Notes under the pieces: model-generated
Database searches by the model: none
What the model saw: the letters and a program-made list of their open reading frames with translations, nothing else
Told to the model about the DNA's origin: nothing
Made by a program: the position numbers and the translations under genes
Assembly: GCA_023389455.1 (NCBI GenBank)
Contig: JAEWEJ010000267.1
Location: 1 to 7,966, forward strand
Source: Actinomycetes bacterium
GTDB taxonomy: Bacteria; Actinomycetota; Actinomycetes; Actinomycetales; Cellulomonadaceae
Direction: 5' to 3'
Length of the DNA: 7,966 nt
In this document: positions 1-5,277 of the stretch, piece by piece
How positions within the stretch are numbered: position 1 is the stretch's first letter
Layout of the letters: each line of letters starts with the position of its first letter

Positions 1-754
1 CGTCGAAGGTGCGCACGGCCGCGCCGCGGGCCCGGGCGCGGCGCACGGCGTCGTCGGACGGGTCGGGCGTGACGGTGCCCGCGGCCCCGTCGACGAGCAG
101 CACGGTGCCCTCGGGGACGTCGAGGACGCCCGGGGCGGCGACCACGGCCGGGATCCCTCGTGAGCGCGCCAGGATCGCGGTGTGGGACGTCGGCCCGCCC
201 GCCGCGGTGACGACCGCCAGGACGCGCTCGGCGTCGAGCGTCGCGGTGAGCGCCGGCGCCAGGTCCTGCGCGACCAGGACGTAGGGGTGCGACCGTACGG
301 GAACCCCGGGCGCCTGCTGCCCCGTGAGATGCGCCACCAGCCGGTCGCGCACGTCGACGAGGTCGCGCACGCGCTCGGCCATGTACCCGCCGAGCTGCTC
401 CAGCTCGGCCGCCACGGCCTCCGCGGCCTCCCACACGGCGCGCTCGGGCACCAGGTGCTCCTCGCGCACCCGCTGCTGGGCGTCCGCGACCAGTGACGGG
501 TCGGCCGCCATCGCCGCGGTCGCGTACAGCAGCGCGGCGCTGTCGCCCTCCGCGGCCTGCGCGGCGGCGTCGAGCTCGTCGCGCACGGCACCCGCGGCGT
601 GCGCGACCTGCTCGGCCGCGGCCTCGGTGTCGGACCCGGGCGCCAGTCGACGACCCGCCGGCGGTTCGGCCACGGCGTCCGGGAGGCGGACGGCGGGGCC
701 GACCACGCGTCCCGGGCTCACGCCGATGCCGGTGACGACGTTGGTGCTGCCCAC
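1..754 (-). CDS. ptsI: PTS enzyme I (phosphoenolpyruvate-protein phosphotransferase), 5' part only
   Basis: Enzyme I is the cytosolic first step of the PTS: it takes phosphate from PEP onto a histidine and passes it to HPr. Only the first 251 residues are present; the gene runs off the left edge, so the PEP-binding TIM-barrel half is missing from view (the family is usually about 560-575 aa). Visible parts, in order, are the N-terminal strand GIGVSPGRVVGPAV (residues 9-22), a long Ala/Glu-rich helical stretch (about 43-145) matching the HPr-binding helical domain, with AERVRDLVDVRDRL (126-139) as the conserved segment, and the phosphohistidine signature GGPTSHTAILAR (186-197), in which His191 corresponds to E. 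coli His189. The GTG start at 754 is preceded by a strong GAGGAGGT (766-759). It is divergent from the EIIB and EIIA genes, which supports a shared PTS function. The family call is secure; which sugar system it serves cannot be told. Confidence 0.95.
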   Translation of the reverse strand, partial: MGSTNVVTGIGVSPGRVVGPAVRLPDAVAEPPAGRRLAPGSDTEAAAEQVAHAAGAVRDELDAAAQAAEGDSAALLYATAAMAADPSLVADAQQRVREEHLVPERAVWEAAEAVAAELEQLGGYMAERVRDLVDVRDRLVAHLTGQQAPGVPVRSHPYVLVAQDLAPALTATLDAERVLAVVTAAGGPTSHTAILARSRGIPAVVAAPGVLDVPEGTVLLVDGAAGTVTPDPSDDAVRRARARGAAVRTFD

Positions 755-758
755 CCGA

Positions 759-766
759 ACCTCCTC
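759..766 (-). promoter_or_regulatory. Shine-Dalgarno site of ptsI
   Basis: On the minus strand GAGGAGGT (766 down to 759) is close to a perfect anti-SD match, with AGGAGG five bases from the GTG at 754. It fixes the ptsI start and is the strongest ribosome binding site in the window. Confidence 0.8.
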
Positions 767-832
767 GGTACCCGCCGGCGTCGAGGGGACGGTCGTGCGG
801 CCGCCGTCGTCGCCGTGCCCCCGCAGTCTGGC

Positions 833-854
833 GTGGTCCGACGCGTGGGTCCAC
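833..854. promoter_or_regulatory. 22-bp near-palindrome, candidate operator
   Basis: The left half is GTGGTCCGACG. The right half, read on the other strand, is GTGGACCCACG, so 9 of 11 positions match around an ACGCGT centre. The size and the site, between two divergent PTS transcripts and within the weak ptsI promoter candidate, suit a homodimeric regulator. It does not match the DasR consensus (TGGTCTAGACCA core). The regulator is unknown, and short palindromes are common in such GC-rich DNA, so this is a candidate only. Confidence 0.4.
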
Positions 855-856
855 AC

Positions 857-875
857 GGTCGCGCGCGGCGCGACC
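857..875. repeat. perfect 8-bp inverted repeat, 3-base loop
   Basis: GGTCGCGC (857-864) and GCGCGACC (868-875) are exact reverse complements separated by GCG. It lies two bases from the 22-bp near-palindrome. It could be a second half-operator or just a GC-rich hairpin; nothing decides between these. Confidence 0.4.
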
Positions 876-1019
876 CGGCCGCCCTCGTCGTCCCGAGGCG
901 GTCGGTCGCCGGGCCCGGGAGCCGCGGGGCGGCGGTAGCCTTGACCCACGACCGCGCACGCCCGGTCGATGCCCGGCGGCGACCGCCGGCGCACCCGGGC
1001 AGCCGGCGACCACGACCTC

Positions 1020-1025
1020 AGGGAG
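1020..1025 (+). promoter_or_regulatory. Shine-Dalgarno site deciding the TTG start of EIIB
   Basis: AGGGAG lies five bases before TTG at 1031. There is no ATG or GTG close by that would keep the domain intact, so this site is the main support for the unusual start codon. Confidence 0.6.
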
Positions 1026-1030
1026 CGCCA

Positions 1031-1261
1031 TTGAGCAAGGCAGAGCAGATCCTGGCCGCACTGGGCGGCGAGGACAACGTCGTCGACCTCGAGCCGTGCA
1101 TCACCCGGCTGCGCGTCGAGGTCGGTGACGTCGACCTCGTCGACGAGGCGGCGCTCAAGGCGAGCGGGGCGTTCGGCGTCGTCCGCTCCGGGCGCATCGT
1201 GCAGGTCATCGTCGGTCCCGAGGCGGACAACCTGGCCGCCGAGCTCGACAACCTGCGCTAG
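1031..1261 (+). CDS. stand-alone PTS EIIB, glucose/N-acetylglucosamine family
   Basis: A 76-residue protein made of one EIIB domain. It accepts phosphate from EIIA on a cysteine and hands it to the sugar during transport through a membrane EIIC. It begins SKAEQILAALGGEDNVVDLE and contains EPCITRLR (21-28), the glucose-family phosphocysteine motif, with Cys23 as the acceptor. GAFGVVRSGRIVQVIVGP (about 46-63) is the usual second half of the fold. The start is TTG (1031), chosen because AGGGAG (1020-1025) sits five bases upstream and the conserved domain begins at once. The frame stays open further left, but that part is antisense to ptsI and control DNA. Its stop is 6 bp before the EIIA gene, so the two are surely one operon. 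Whether the sugar is glucose or N-acetylglucosamine depends on the unseen EIIC. Confidence 0.9.
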   Translation: MSKAEQILAALGGEDNVVDLEPCITRLRVEVGDVDLVDEAALKASGAFGVVRSGRIVQVIVGPEADNLAAELDNLR

Positions 1262-1267
1262 ACGCCG

Positions 1268-1735
1268 GTGACGCAGCTGCGGCTCGCGAGCCCCGTGCCC
1301 GGGGTCGTGCGGCCGCTGACGGCCGTCCCCGACCCGGTCTTCGCCGAGCAGATGGTCGGGCCGGGGCTCGCGATCGAGCCGGACCGCACCGGCCGGCAGG
1401 ACGTGCTCGCGCCGTGCGACGGCGTGGTCGGTGCGCTGCACCCGCACGCGTTCGCGCTGGAGACGGGCGACGGGCGCGCCGTCCTCGTGCACGTCGGCAT
1501 CGACACCGTGACCCTCGCGGGCCAGGGGTTCGTCCTCCACGTCGAGCGTGGCCAGCAGGTGCGCCCGGGGGAGCGGGTGCTCACGTGGTCGCCGGTCGAC
1601 GTCGCGGCGTCGGGTCTGTCCACGCTGTGCCCCGTGGTCGCGCTGCAGGCCGACGCGGACGACCTCGAGCTCCTCGTCGCCGAGGGCGAGCAGGTCGCCG
1701 CCGGCCGTCCCGTGCTGGGGTGGACGGCCGGCTGA
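1268..1735 (+). CDS. crr: stand-alone PTS EIIA, glucose family (Crr-like)
   Basis: A 155-residue cytosolic protein that carries phosphate from HPr to EIIB. Key parts are VPGVVRPLTAVPDPVFAEQMVGPGLAIEPD (spanning about 10-39), the biotinyl-like APCDGVV (48-54), HPHAF with His60 (E. coli His75) and HVGIDTV with the phospho-acceptor His75 (E. coli His90). STLCPVV lies near the C-terminus. Compared with E. coli Crr (169 aa) it lacks the N-terminal amphipathic tail that helps membrane contact; it starts almost at the core fold. The GTG start is six bases after the EIIB stop with no clear Shine-Dalgarno site, so translation probably depends on coupling with the EIIB gene. In enteric bacteria EIIA(Glc) also controls inducer exclusion; nothing here shows such a role. 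The function is secure, the sugar specificity is not. Confidence 0.93.
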   Translation: MTQLRLASPVPGVVRPLTAVPDPVFAEQMVGPGLAIEPDRTGRQDVLAPCDGVVGALHPHAFALETGDGRAVLVHVGIDTVTLAGQGFVLHVERGQQVRPGERVLTWSPVDVAASGLSTLCPVVALQADADDLELLVAEGEQVAAGRPVLGWTAG

Positions 1736-1751
1736 CGGCGGTCAGTCCGTC
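1723..1751. terminator. palindrome over the EIIA and mscS stops, possible two-way terminator
   Basis: CTGAC (1732-1736), loop GGCG, GTCAG (1741-1745) forms a perfect short stem. An outer GACGG (1723-1727) can pair with CCGTC (1747-1751) around a bulge. Being symmetric, it would fold in both transcripts of these converging genes. There is no T-run on either side, so classical intrinsic termination is not shown; the convergent position is the main argument. Confidence 0.4.
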
Positions 1752-2974
1752 GCCGGGCGCGGCGGGTCGCGTCGCTCCACGACGTCGTGCACCGGGGTGT
1801 CGTGCGGGTCCCGCGGGGGTTCCGTCGACGCGGGCGCGGGTCGGTCGTCGCCGTCCGCCGTGCCCTCCGCCGTCCCTGCGTCCGACGCCGTCGGCCCCGG
1901 CGCCGCGTCCGTCGTCACGTCGCCCGCGGCGTCACCGGTCGGTGCCCGCCCCAGCCGCTCCTGGTGGGCGACCAGCGCGTCGCGCTGCCCCGCGAGCGGC
2001 ACGCCCGCGCTCTGCAGCGCCCGCCGGACGGCCACCCGCAGGTGACGGGCCACCTCCCACTGCATGGCCGGGGCGGTCCGCACGGACAGGCGCAGCCCCA
2101 CCGCGTCGGCCGCGAGCTTCTCGGCGCCCGTGACCTCCGGCTCGCCCTGCAGGTACGCGCCCACGACGGGGTCGGCGGCGACGGTGCGCGCCGCCTCGGA
2201 GAGCAGGCCGCGGGCCTCGTCCAGGTCGACGAAGTAGTCCACGTCCACCTCGACCACGGCGGTGCTGAACCCCTGGGTCTTGTTGCCGACGCGCACGATC
2301 GACCCGTTGGGGACGTACCAGAGCGTGCCGCTGTCGTCCCGCACCTTCGTCACGCGCAGGCCGACGTTCTCCACGGTCCCGGTCGCGGGGCCGGCGTCGA
2401 TGACGTCCCCGACGCCGTACTGGTCCTCGAGCAGCATGAACAGGCCGGACAGGAAGTCCTTGACCAGGCTCTGCGCGCCGAAGCCCACCGCCACGCCCAC
2501 GATCCCCGCGGACGCGATGAACGGCGCCAGGTTGATGTTCAGGGCGTCGAGCACCAGCAGCGCGGCGATCGAGCCGACGACGATCGACGCGGTCGAGCGC
2601 AGCACGGACCCGATGGTCCGCGCACGTTGCGCACGCCGCGCCGTGGCCAGCGGGTTCGCCTTGAGCAGGACGGAGCCGACCTCGGACCGGCTGATCGGGC
2701 GCAGCACGCCGCGCTCGACGACGGGCTCGCCCTCGGCCACGTGGCGCGTCACGCCGGAGATCGTGCGTCGCAGCAGCAGCAGGACCAGGGCGCTGATGAC
2801 GAGGATGAGGACGATGCGCAGCGGGACGCCCACGAACCAGCTCCACCAGTCGCCGAGCCACGTGGGCCAGCTGTCGCCGGCGGGCTTGGTCAAGGGCGGT
2901 GGCGTCACCTCGGCGGTCGCGGTCGGTGCGGTGGTCGTCGGGGACGGGACGGGGGACGTGACCGGGAACCTCAT
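1742..2974 (-). CDS. MscS-family mechanosensitive ion channel
   Basis: A 410-residue inner-membrane channel of the small-conductance mechanosensitive family, which opens under membrane tension to release solutes during hypo-osmotic shock. The N-terminus (2-45) is Pro/Thr-rich. Likely membrane segments are about 48-69 (VPLRIVLILVISALVLLLL), 122-145, and the pore helix 150-182, whose ASAGIVGVAVGFGAQSLVKD is the family signature. The beta domain follows (183-235, with EDQYGVGDVI and VPNGSIVRVGN), then the C-terminal mixed domain to about 330. Residues 341-410 form a Pro/Asp/Ala-rich tail that looks disordered. The ATG at 2974 overlaps the TGA of the upstream peptidase gene (ATGA), with GGAGG (2989-2985) ten bases before it, so the two are translationally coupled. 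Ion preference and gating cannot be inferred. With three predicted membrane segments it resembles the short MscS/YkuT type. Confidence 0.92.
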   Translation of the reverse strand: MRFPVTSPVPSPTTTAPTATAEVTPPPLTKPAGDSWPTWLGDWWSWFVGVPLRIVLILVISALVLLLLRRTISGVTRHVAEGEPVVERGVLRPISRSEVGSVLLKANPLATARRAQRARTIGSVLRSTASIVVGSIAALLVLDALNINLAPFIASAGIVGVAVGFGAQSLVKDFLSGLFMLLEDQYGVGDVIDAGPATGTVENVGLRVTKVRDDSGTLWYVPNGSIVRVGNKTQGFSTAVVEVDVDYFVDLDEARGLLSEAARTVAADPVVGAYLQGEPEVTGAEKLAADAVGLRLSVRTAPAMQWEVARHLRVAVRRALQSAGVPLAGQRDALVAHQERLGRAPTGDAAGDVTTDAAPGPTASDAGTAEGTADGDDRPAPASTEPPRDPHDTPVHDVVERRDPPRPATD

Positions 2975-5175
2975 GCGTCCGCGACCTCCAGCAGACCGGT
3001 GCGGTCGGCGACGAGCTGCAGCTGCTCGGCCGACAGCCCGATCGTGCGCGACAGGGCGCGCGCCCCGTGGCCCACGCCGACCTCGCGGCGGACCAGCACC
3101 GGTCGTTCCACCGGGTCGGACGACGTGGCCGCCTGCAGCGCCGCGGCGAGCTTGCGGGCGTGCAGCGGGTCGACGCGGGAGTCGCCCTCGAAGACCGTGA
3201 ACAGCACCGCGGGGTACGCGGTGCCGTCGACGACGCGGTGGTACGGCGAGTACCCGAGCAGCCAGTCGAGCTCCTCGGGGACGTCGGCGTCGCCGTACTC
3301 CTCGGTCCACGTCACGCCGAGGCCGAAGCGCTGGTAGCGCACCATGTCGAGCAGGGGCGCCGAGCAGACGGCCGCCGCCCACAGGTCCGGGCGCTGCGTC
3401 ACCGCCGCGCCGACCAGCAGGCCGCCGTTCGACCCGCCCCAGCAGGCCAGCATGTCCGTGGTGGTCCACCCGGTGGCGACCAGGTGCTCGGCCACCGCGT
3501 GGAAGTCGTCGAAGACGTGCTGCTTGTGCGCGCGCATGCCGTCGCGGTGCCAGTCCTCGCCCTCCTCGCCGCCGCCGCGCAGGTTGGCCACGACGTACAC
3601 GCCGCCGGCCTCGACCCAGGCGAGCGTGGTCGCGGAGTACGCCGGGTCCAGGCTGACCTGGAAGCCGCCGTAGCCGTAGAGCACGGTGGGTGCCGGCGCG
3701 AGCGGGCGTCCCTGGGCGTCCAGCCGGTCCCCGCGTGCCAGGACGAACGCCCGCACGGTCGTGCCGTCCGCGCTGGTCACCTCGATCTGGCGGGCGCGCA
3801 CGTCCGGGACGTCGGGCAGCGCCCCGGGGGGTGCCGCCCACAGCGCCACCTCACCCGTCGGGGCGTGGTACCGGTGCACGCGGGGCACGGTGACGTGGTC
3901 GGTGTACGAGAACCAGACGTCGGGGCCGCCCTCGGGGCGCGTCACCAGGCCGGAGACCGACCCCAGGCCCGGCAGCGGGACCTGTCCGGTGCGGGCGCCG
4001 GTGCGCGGGTCGTGCACCGTGACCTCGCTGACGGCGTGCCGCCGCCACGAGGCGAGCAGCGCCGTCGGTGCCGCGGGATCACCGTCGTCGACGAGCGCCA
4101 CGTCCTCCAGCACCGCCACGTCGTCCTGCGGCAGCAGGGTCACCCAGTGCTCGACGCCGGGCGTCGCGGGGTCCGTGACCGCCAGCCGGCCGCGCGGCGC
4201 GTCGAGGTCGGTGTGCACGTACAGGCGCCCGTCGCGCCCCACCCAGGCACCGACCTCCGCGTCCAGGCCGACGGCGACCTCGACGAACGACGGCGCCTCC
4301 GGCCCACCGGGGCCCGTCAGGTCGGCGATCCACACGTCGGTGCGCGGCGCCGTGCCCGCCGACGCGGACACCAGCAGCCACCGCCCGTCGCGGCTGACCT
4401 GCACGCCGTAGTACGTGGTCATGTCCAGACCCGCGCCGAAGACCTCGACGTCGTGCTCGGGCGACTCCCCGACGCGGTGCAGCCACACCCGCCGGTGGTA
4501 CTGCTGCTCGTCGGCGGGCAGCAGGTCCGGCGCGAGCCGCCGCACGTAGAAGAACGCCTCGCCGCCGGGCAGCCAGGCGACGGGGGAGTACCGGGCGCGG
4601 TCGACCGGCCCGTCGACCAGGCGGCCGGTGGCCACGTCCAGCACGTGCAGCACGCTCTCCTCGGTGCCGCCGTGCGACACCTGGTACGCCAGCAGGTGCC
4701 CCTCCTTGGACGGCTGCCACGCGTCCAGCGTCGTCGTGCCCGTCGCGTCCAGGGCGAGCGGGTCGACCAGCACGCGCTCGTGCTCGATCCCGTCGGTGTC
4801 CCGCTCGGCCACGACCACCACGGCGTGCTCCTGGTCGCCCGCGCGTCGGGTGAAGAACCGGCGGTCGCCGCGCCAGGCCGGCGCACCGACGAACCCGGCG
4901 CCGAGCAGCGCGTGCAGCCGGGACCGCAGCGTCTCGTCGGCGAACGGTGTCCCTGCGGCCCGCTGCGCGAGCCCGGCACGGTAGGCCGCGTACAGGTCGT
5001 CCTGCTCCCGCGACCACCTCGCGGTCCGCTCGTCGTCGGGGTCCTCGAGCGTCCGGTAGGGGTCCGCGACCGCGCGCCCGTGCAGGTGCTCGACGAGGTC
5101 GGTGCGGGGTGCCGGGGGGTACGCGACGGGCGTCGGGGTCGGGCTCGGGGTGGCGGGCAGCGGCTCGGTCGTCAC
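2971..5175 (-). CDS. prolyl oligopeptidase, family S9A serine peptidase
   Basis: A 734-residue cytosolic peptidase that cleaves short peptides after proline. The start of the family fold is DLVEHLHGRAVADPYRTLED (26-45). A beta-propeller that screens substrate size fills about 75-450, and the alpha/beta-hydrolase domain follows. It holds GYGGF (501-505), NLRGGGEEGEDWH (531-543), the nucleophile motif GGSNGG with Ser582, GDSRVDP with Asp665 and the substrate-binding Arg667, and VGHG with His703. The triad matches Ser554/Asp641/His680 of pig POP, so it should be active. There is no signal peptide. Residues 8-22 are an odd Pro/Thr run before the conserved domain. The GTG start at 5175 has only a weak upstream GGGG; a leaderless transcript is possible. 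The open frame continues much further upstream, but that part is antisense to malQ. It overlaps the MscS gene by four bases and diverges from malQ. Confidence 0.93.
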   Translation of the reverse strand: MTTEPLPATPSPTPTPVAYPPAPRTDLVEHLHGRAVADPYRTLEDPDDERTARWSREQDDLYAAYRAGLAQRAAGTPFADETLRSRLHALLGAGFVGAPAWRGDRRFFTRRAGDQEHAVVVVAERDTDGIEHERVLVDPLALDATGTTTLDAWQPSKEGHLLAYQVSHGGTEESVLHVLDVATGRLVDGPVDRARYSPVAWLPGGEAFFYVRRLAPDLLPADEQQYHRRVWLHRVGESPEHDVEVFGAGLDMTTYYGVQVSRDGRWLLVSASAGTAPRTDVWIADLTGPGGPEAPSFVEVAVGLDAEVGAWVGRDGRLYVHTDLDAPRGRLAVTDPATPGVEHWVTLLPQDDVAVLEDVALVDDGDPAAPTALLASWRRHAVSEVTVHDPRTGARTGQVPLPGLGSVSGLVTRPEGGPDVWFSYTDHVTVPRVHRYHAPTGEVALWAAPPGALPDVPDVRARQIEVTSADGTTVRAFVLARGDRLDAQGRPLAPAPTVLYGYGGFQVSLDPAYSATTLAWVEAGGVYVVANLRGGGEEGEDWHRDGMRAHKQHVFDDFHAVAEHLVATGWTTTDMLACWGGSNGGLLVGAAVTQRPDLWAAAVCSAPLLDMVRYQRFGLGVTWTEEYGDADVPEELDWLLGYSPYHRVVDGTAYPAVLFTVFEGDSRVDPLHARKLAAALQAATSSDPVERPVLVRREVGVGHGARALSRTIGLSAEQLQLVADRTGLLEVADA
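2985..2989 (-). promoter_or_regulatory. Shine-Dalgarno site of the MscS gene inside the peptidase gene
   Basis: GGAGG (2989-2985) lies ten bases before the ATG at 2974, within the last codons of the peptidase gene. It supports this start and coupled translation at the ATGA overlap. Confidence 0.6.
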
Positions 5176-5277
5176 GGTGCCCCAGGCTACGGCCCGGGCA
5201 CCGCCGGTGCGTGGTCCGTGGGGGCGGTGCCGGCGCTCCCGGGCGCTGTCGCAGCCGGGCTCTGGCAGGATCGAGGT
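5176..5277. promoter_or_regulatory. short divergent promoter region, peptidase / malQ
   Basis: This 102-bp gap must hold both divergent promoters or lie in their leaders. Rightwards, CAGGAT (5266-5271) could be read as a -10 for a leaderless malQ mRNA or, through AGGA (5267-5270), as its Shine-Dalgarno site; sequence alone cannot choose. I see no clear operator palindrome. Confidence 0.5.
5184..5189 (-). promoter_or_regulatory. possible -10 box of the peptidase gene
   Basis: On the minus strand TAGCCT (5189-5184) fits TANNNT. It ends eight bases before the GTG at 5175, so transcription would start at or within a few bases of the start codon, giving a leaderless or near-leaderless mRNA, as is common in actinobacteria. 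No good -35 is visible at the expected distance. Weak evidence. Confidence 0.3.

Larger units (their letters stand above)
755..1030. promoter_or_regulatory. divergent control region between ptsI and the EIIB gene
   Basis: This 276-bp stretch has no convincing gene and must hold the promoters of both divergent PTS transcripts. For ptsI a weak candidate on the minus strand is GTGGAC (854-849), 18 bases, then CAGACT (830-825). For the EIIB gene the best -35-like hexamer is TTGACC (941-946), but the bases 17-18 downstream give only a poor -10 (GTCGAT, 965-970). Between them lie several dyads: a 22-bp near-palindrome (833-854), a perfect 8-bp inverted repeat with a 3-base loop (857-875), an imperfect stem (879-901) and CCGGGCCCGG (909-918). 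The promoter guesses are weak; that the region is regulatory follows from its position. Confidence 0.6.

Noticed and set aside
833..854. DasR (dre) site
   Set aside because: It has TGGTC and GGTCCA elements, but they are separated by several bases, whereas the dre core is a contiguous TGGTCTAGACCA-type palindrome.
599..1030. N-terminal extension of the EIIB frame
   Set aside because: The part left of 754 is antisense to ptsI and the rest is low-complexity control DNA; the EIIB domain begins exactly at the TTG with a good ribosome site.
2975..3841. Upstream extension of the MscS frame (289 extra codons)
   Set aside because: It lies wholly antisense in register to nothing conserved and overlaps the peptidase coding region on the same strand in another frame; a Shine-Dalgarno site and ATG at 2974 give a normal-sized channel.
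3067..5277. Very long open frame on the + strand continuing upstream of malQ, antisense to the peptidase gene
   Set aside because: It has no protein features and is rich in Arg, His, Gly and Val, the usual shadow of a GC-rich gene whose biased third positions remove stops from the opposite strand. The minus-strand gene has a complete S9 triad.
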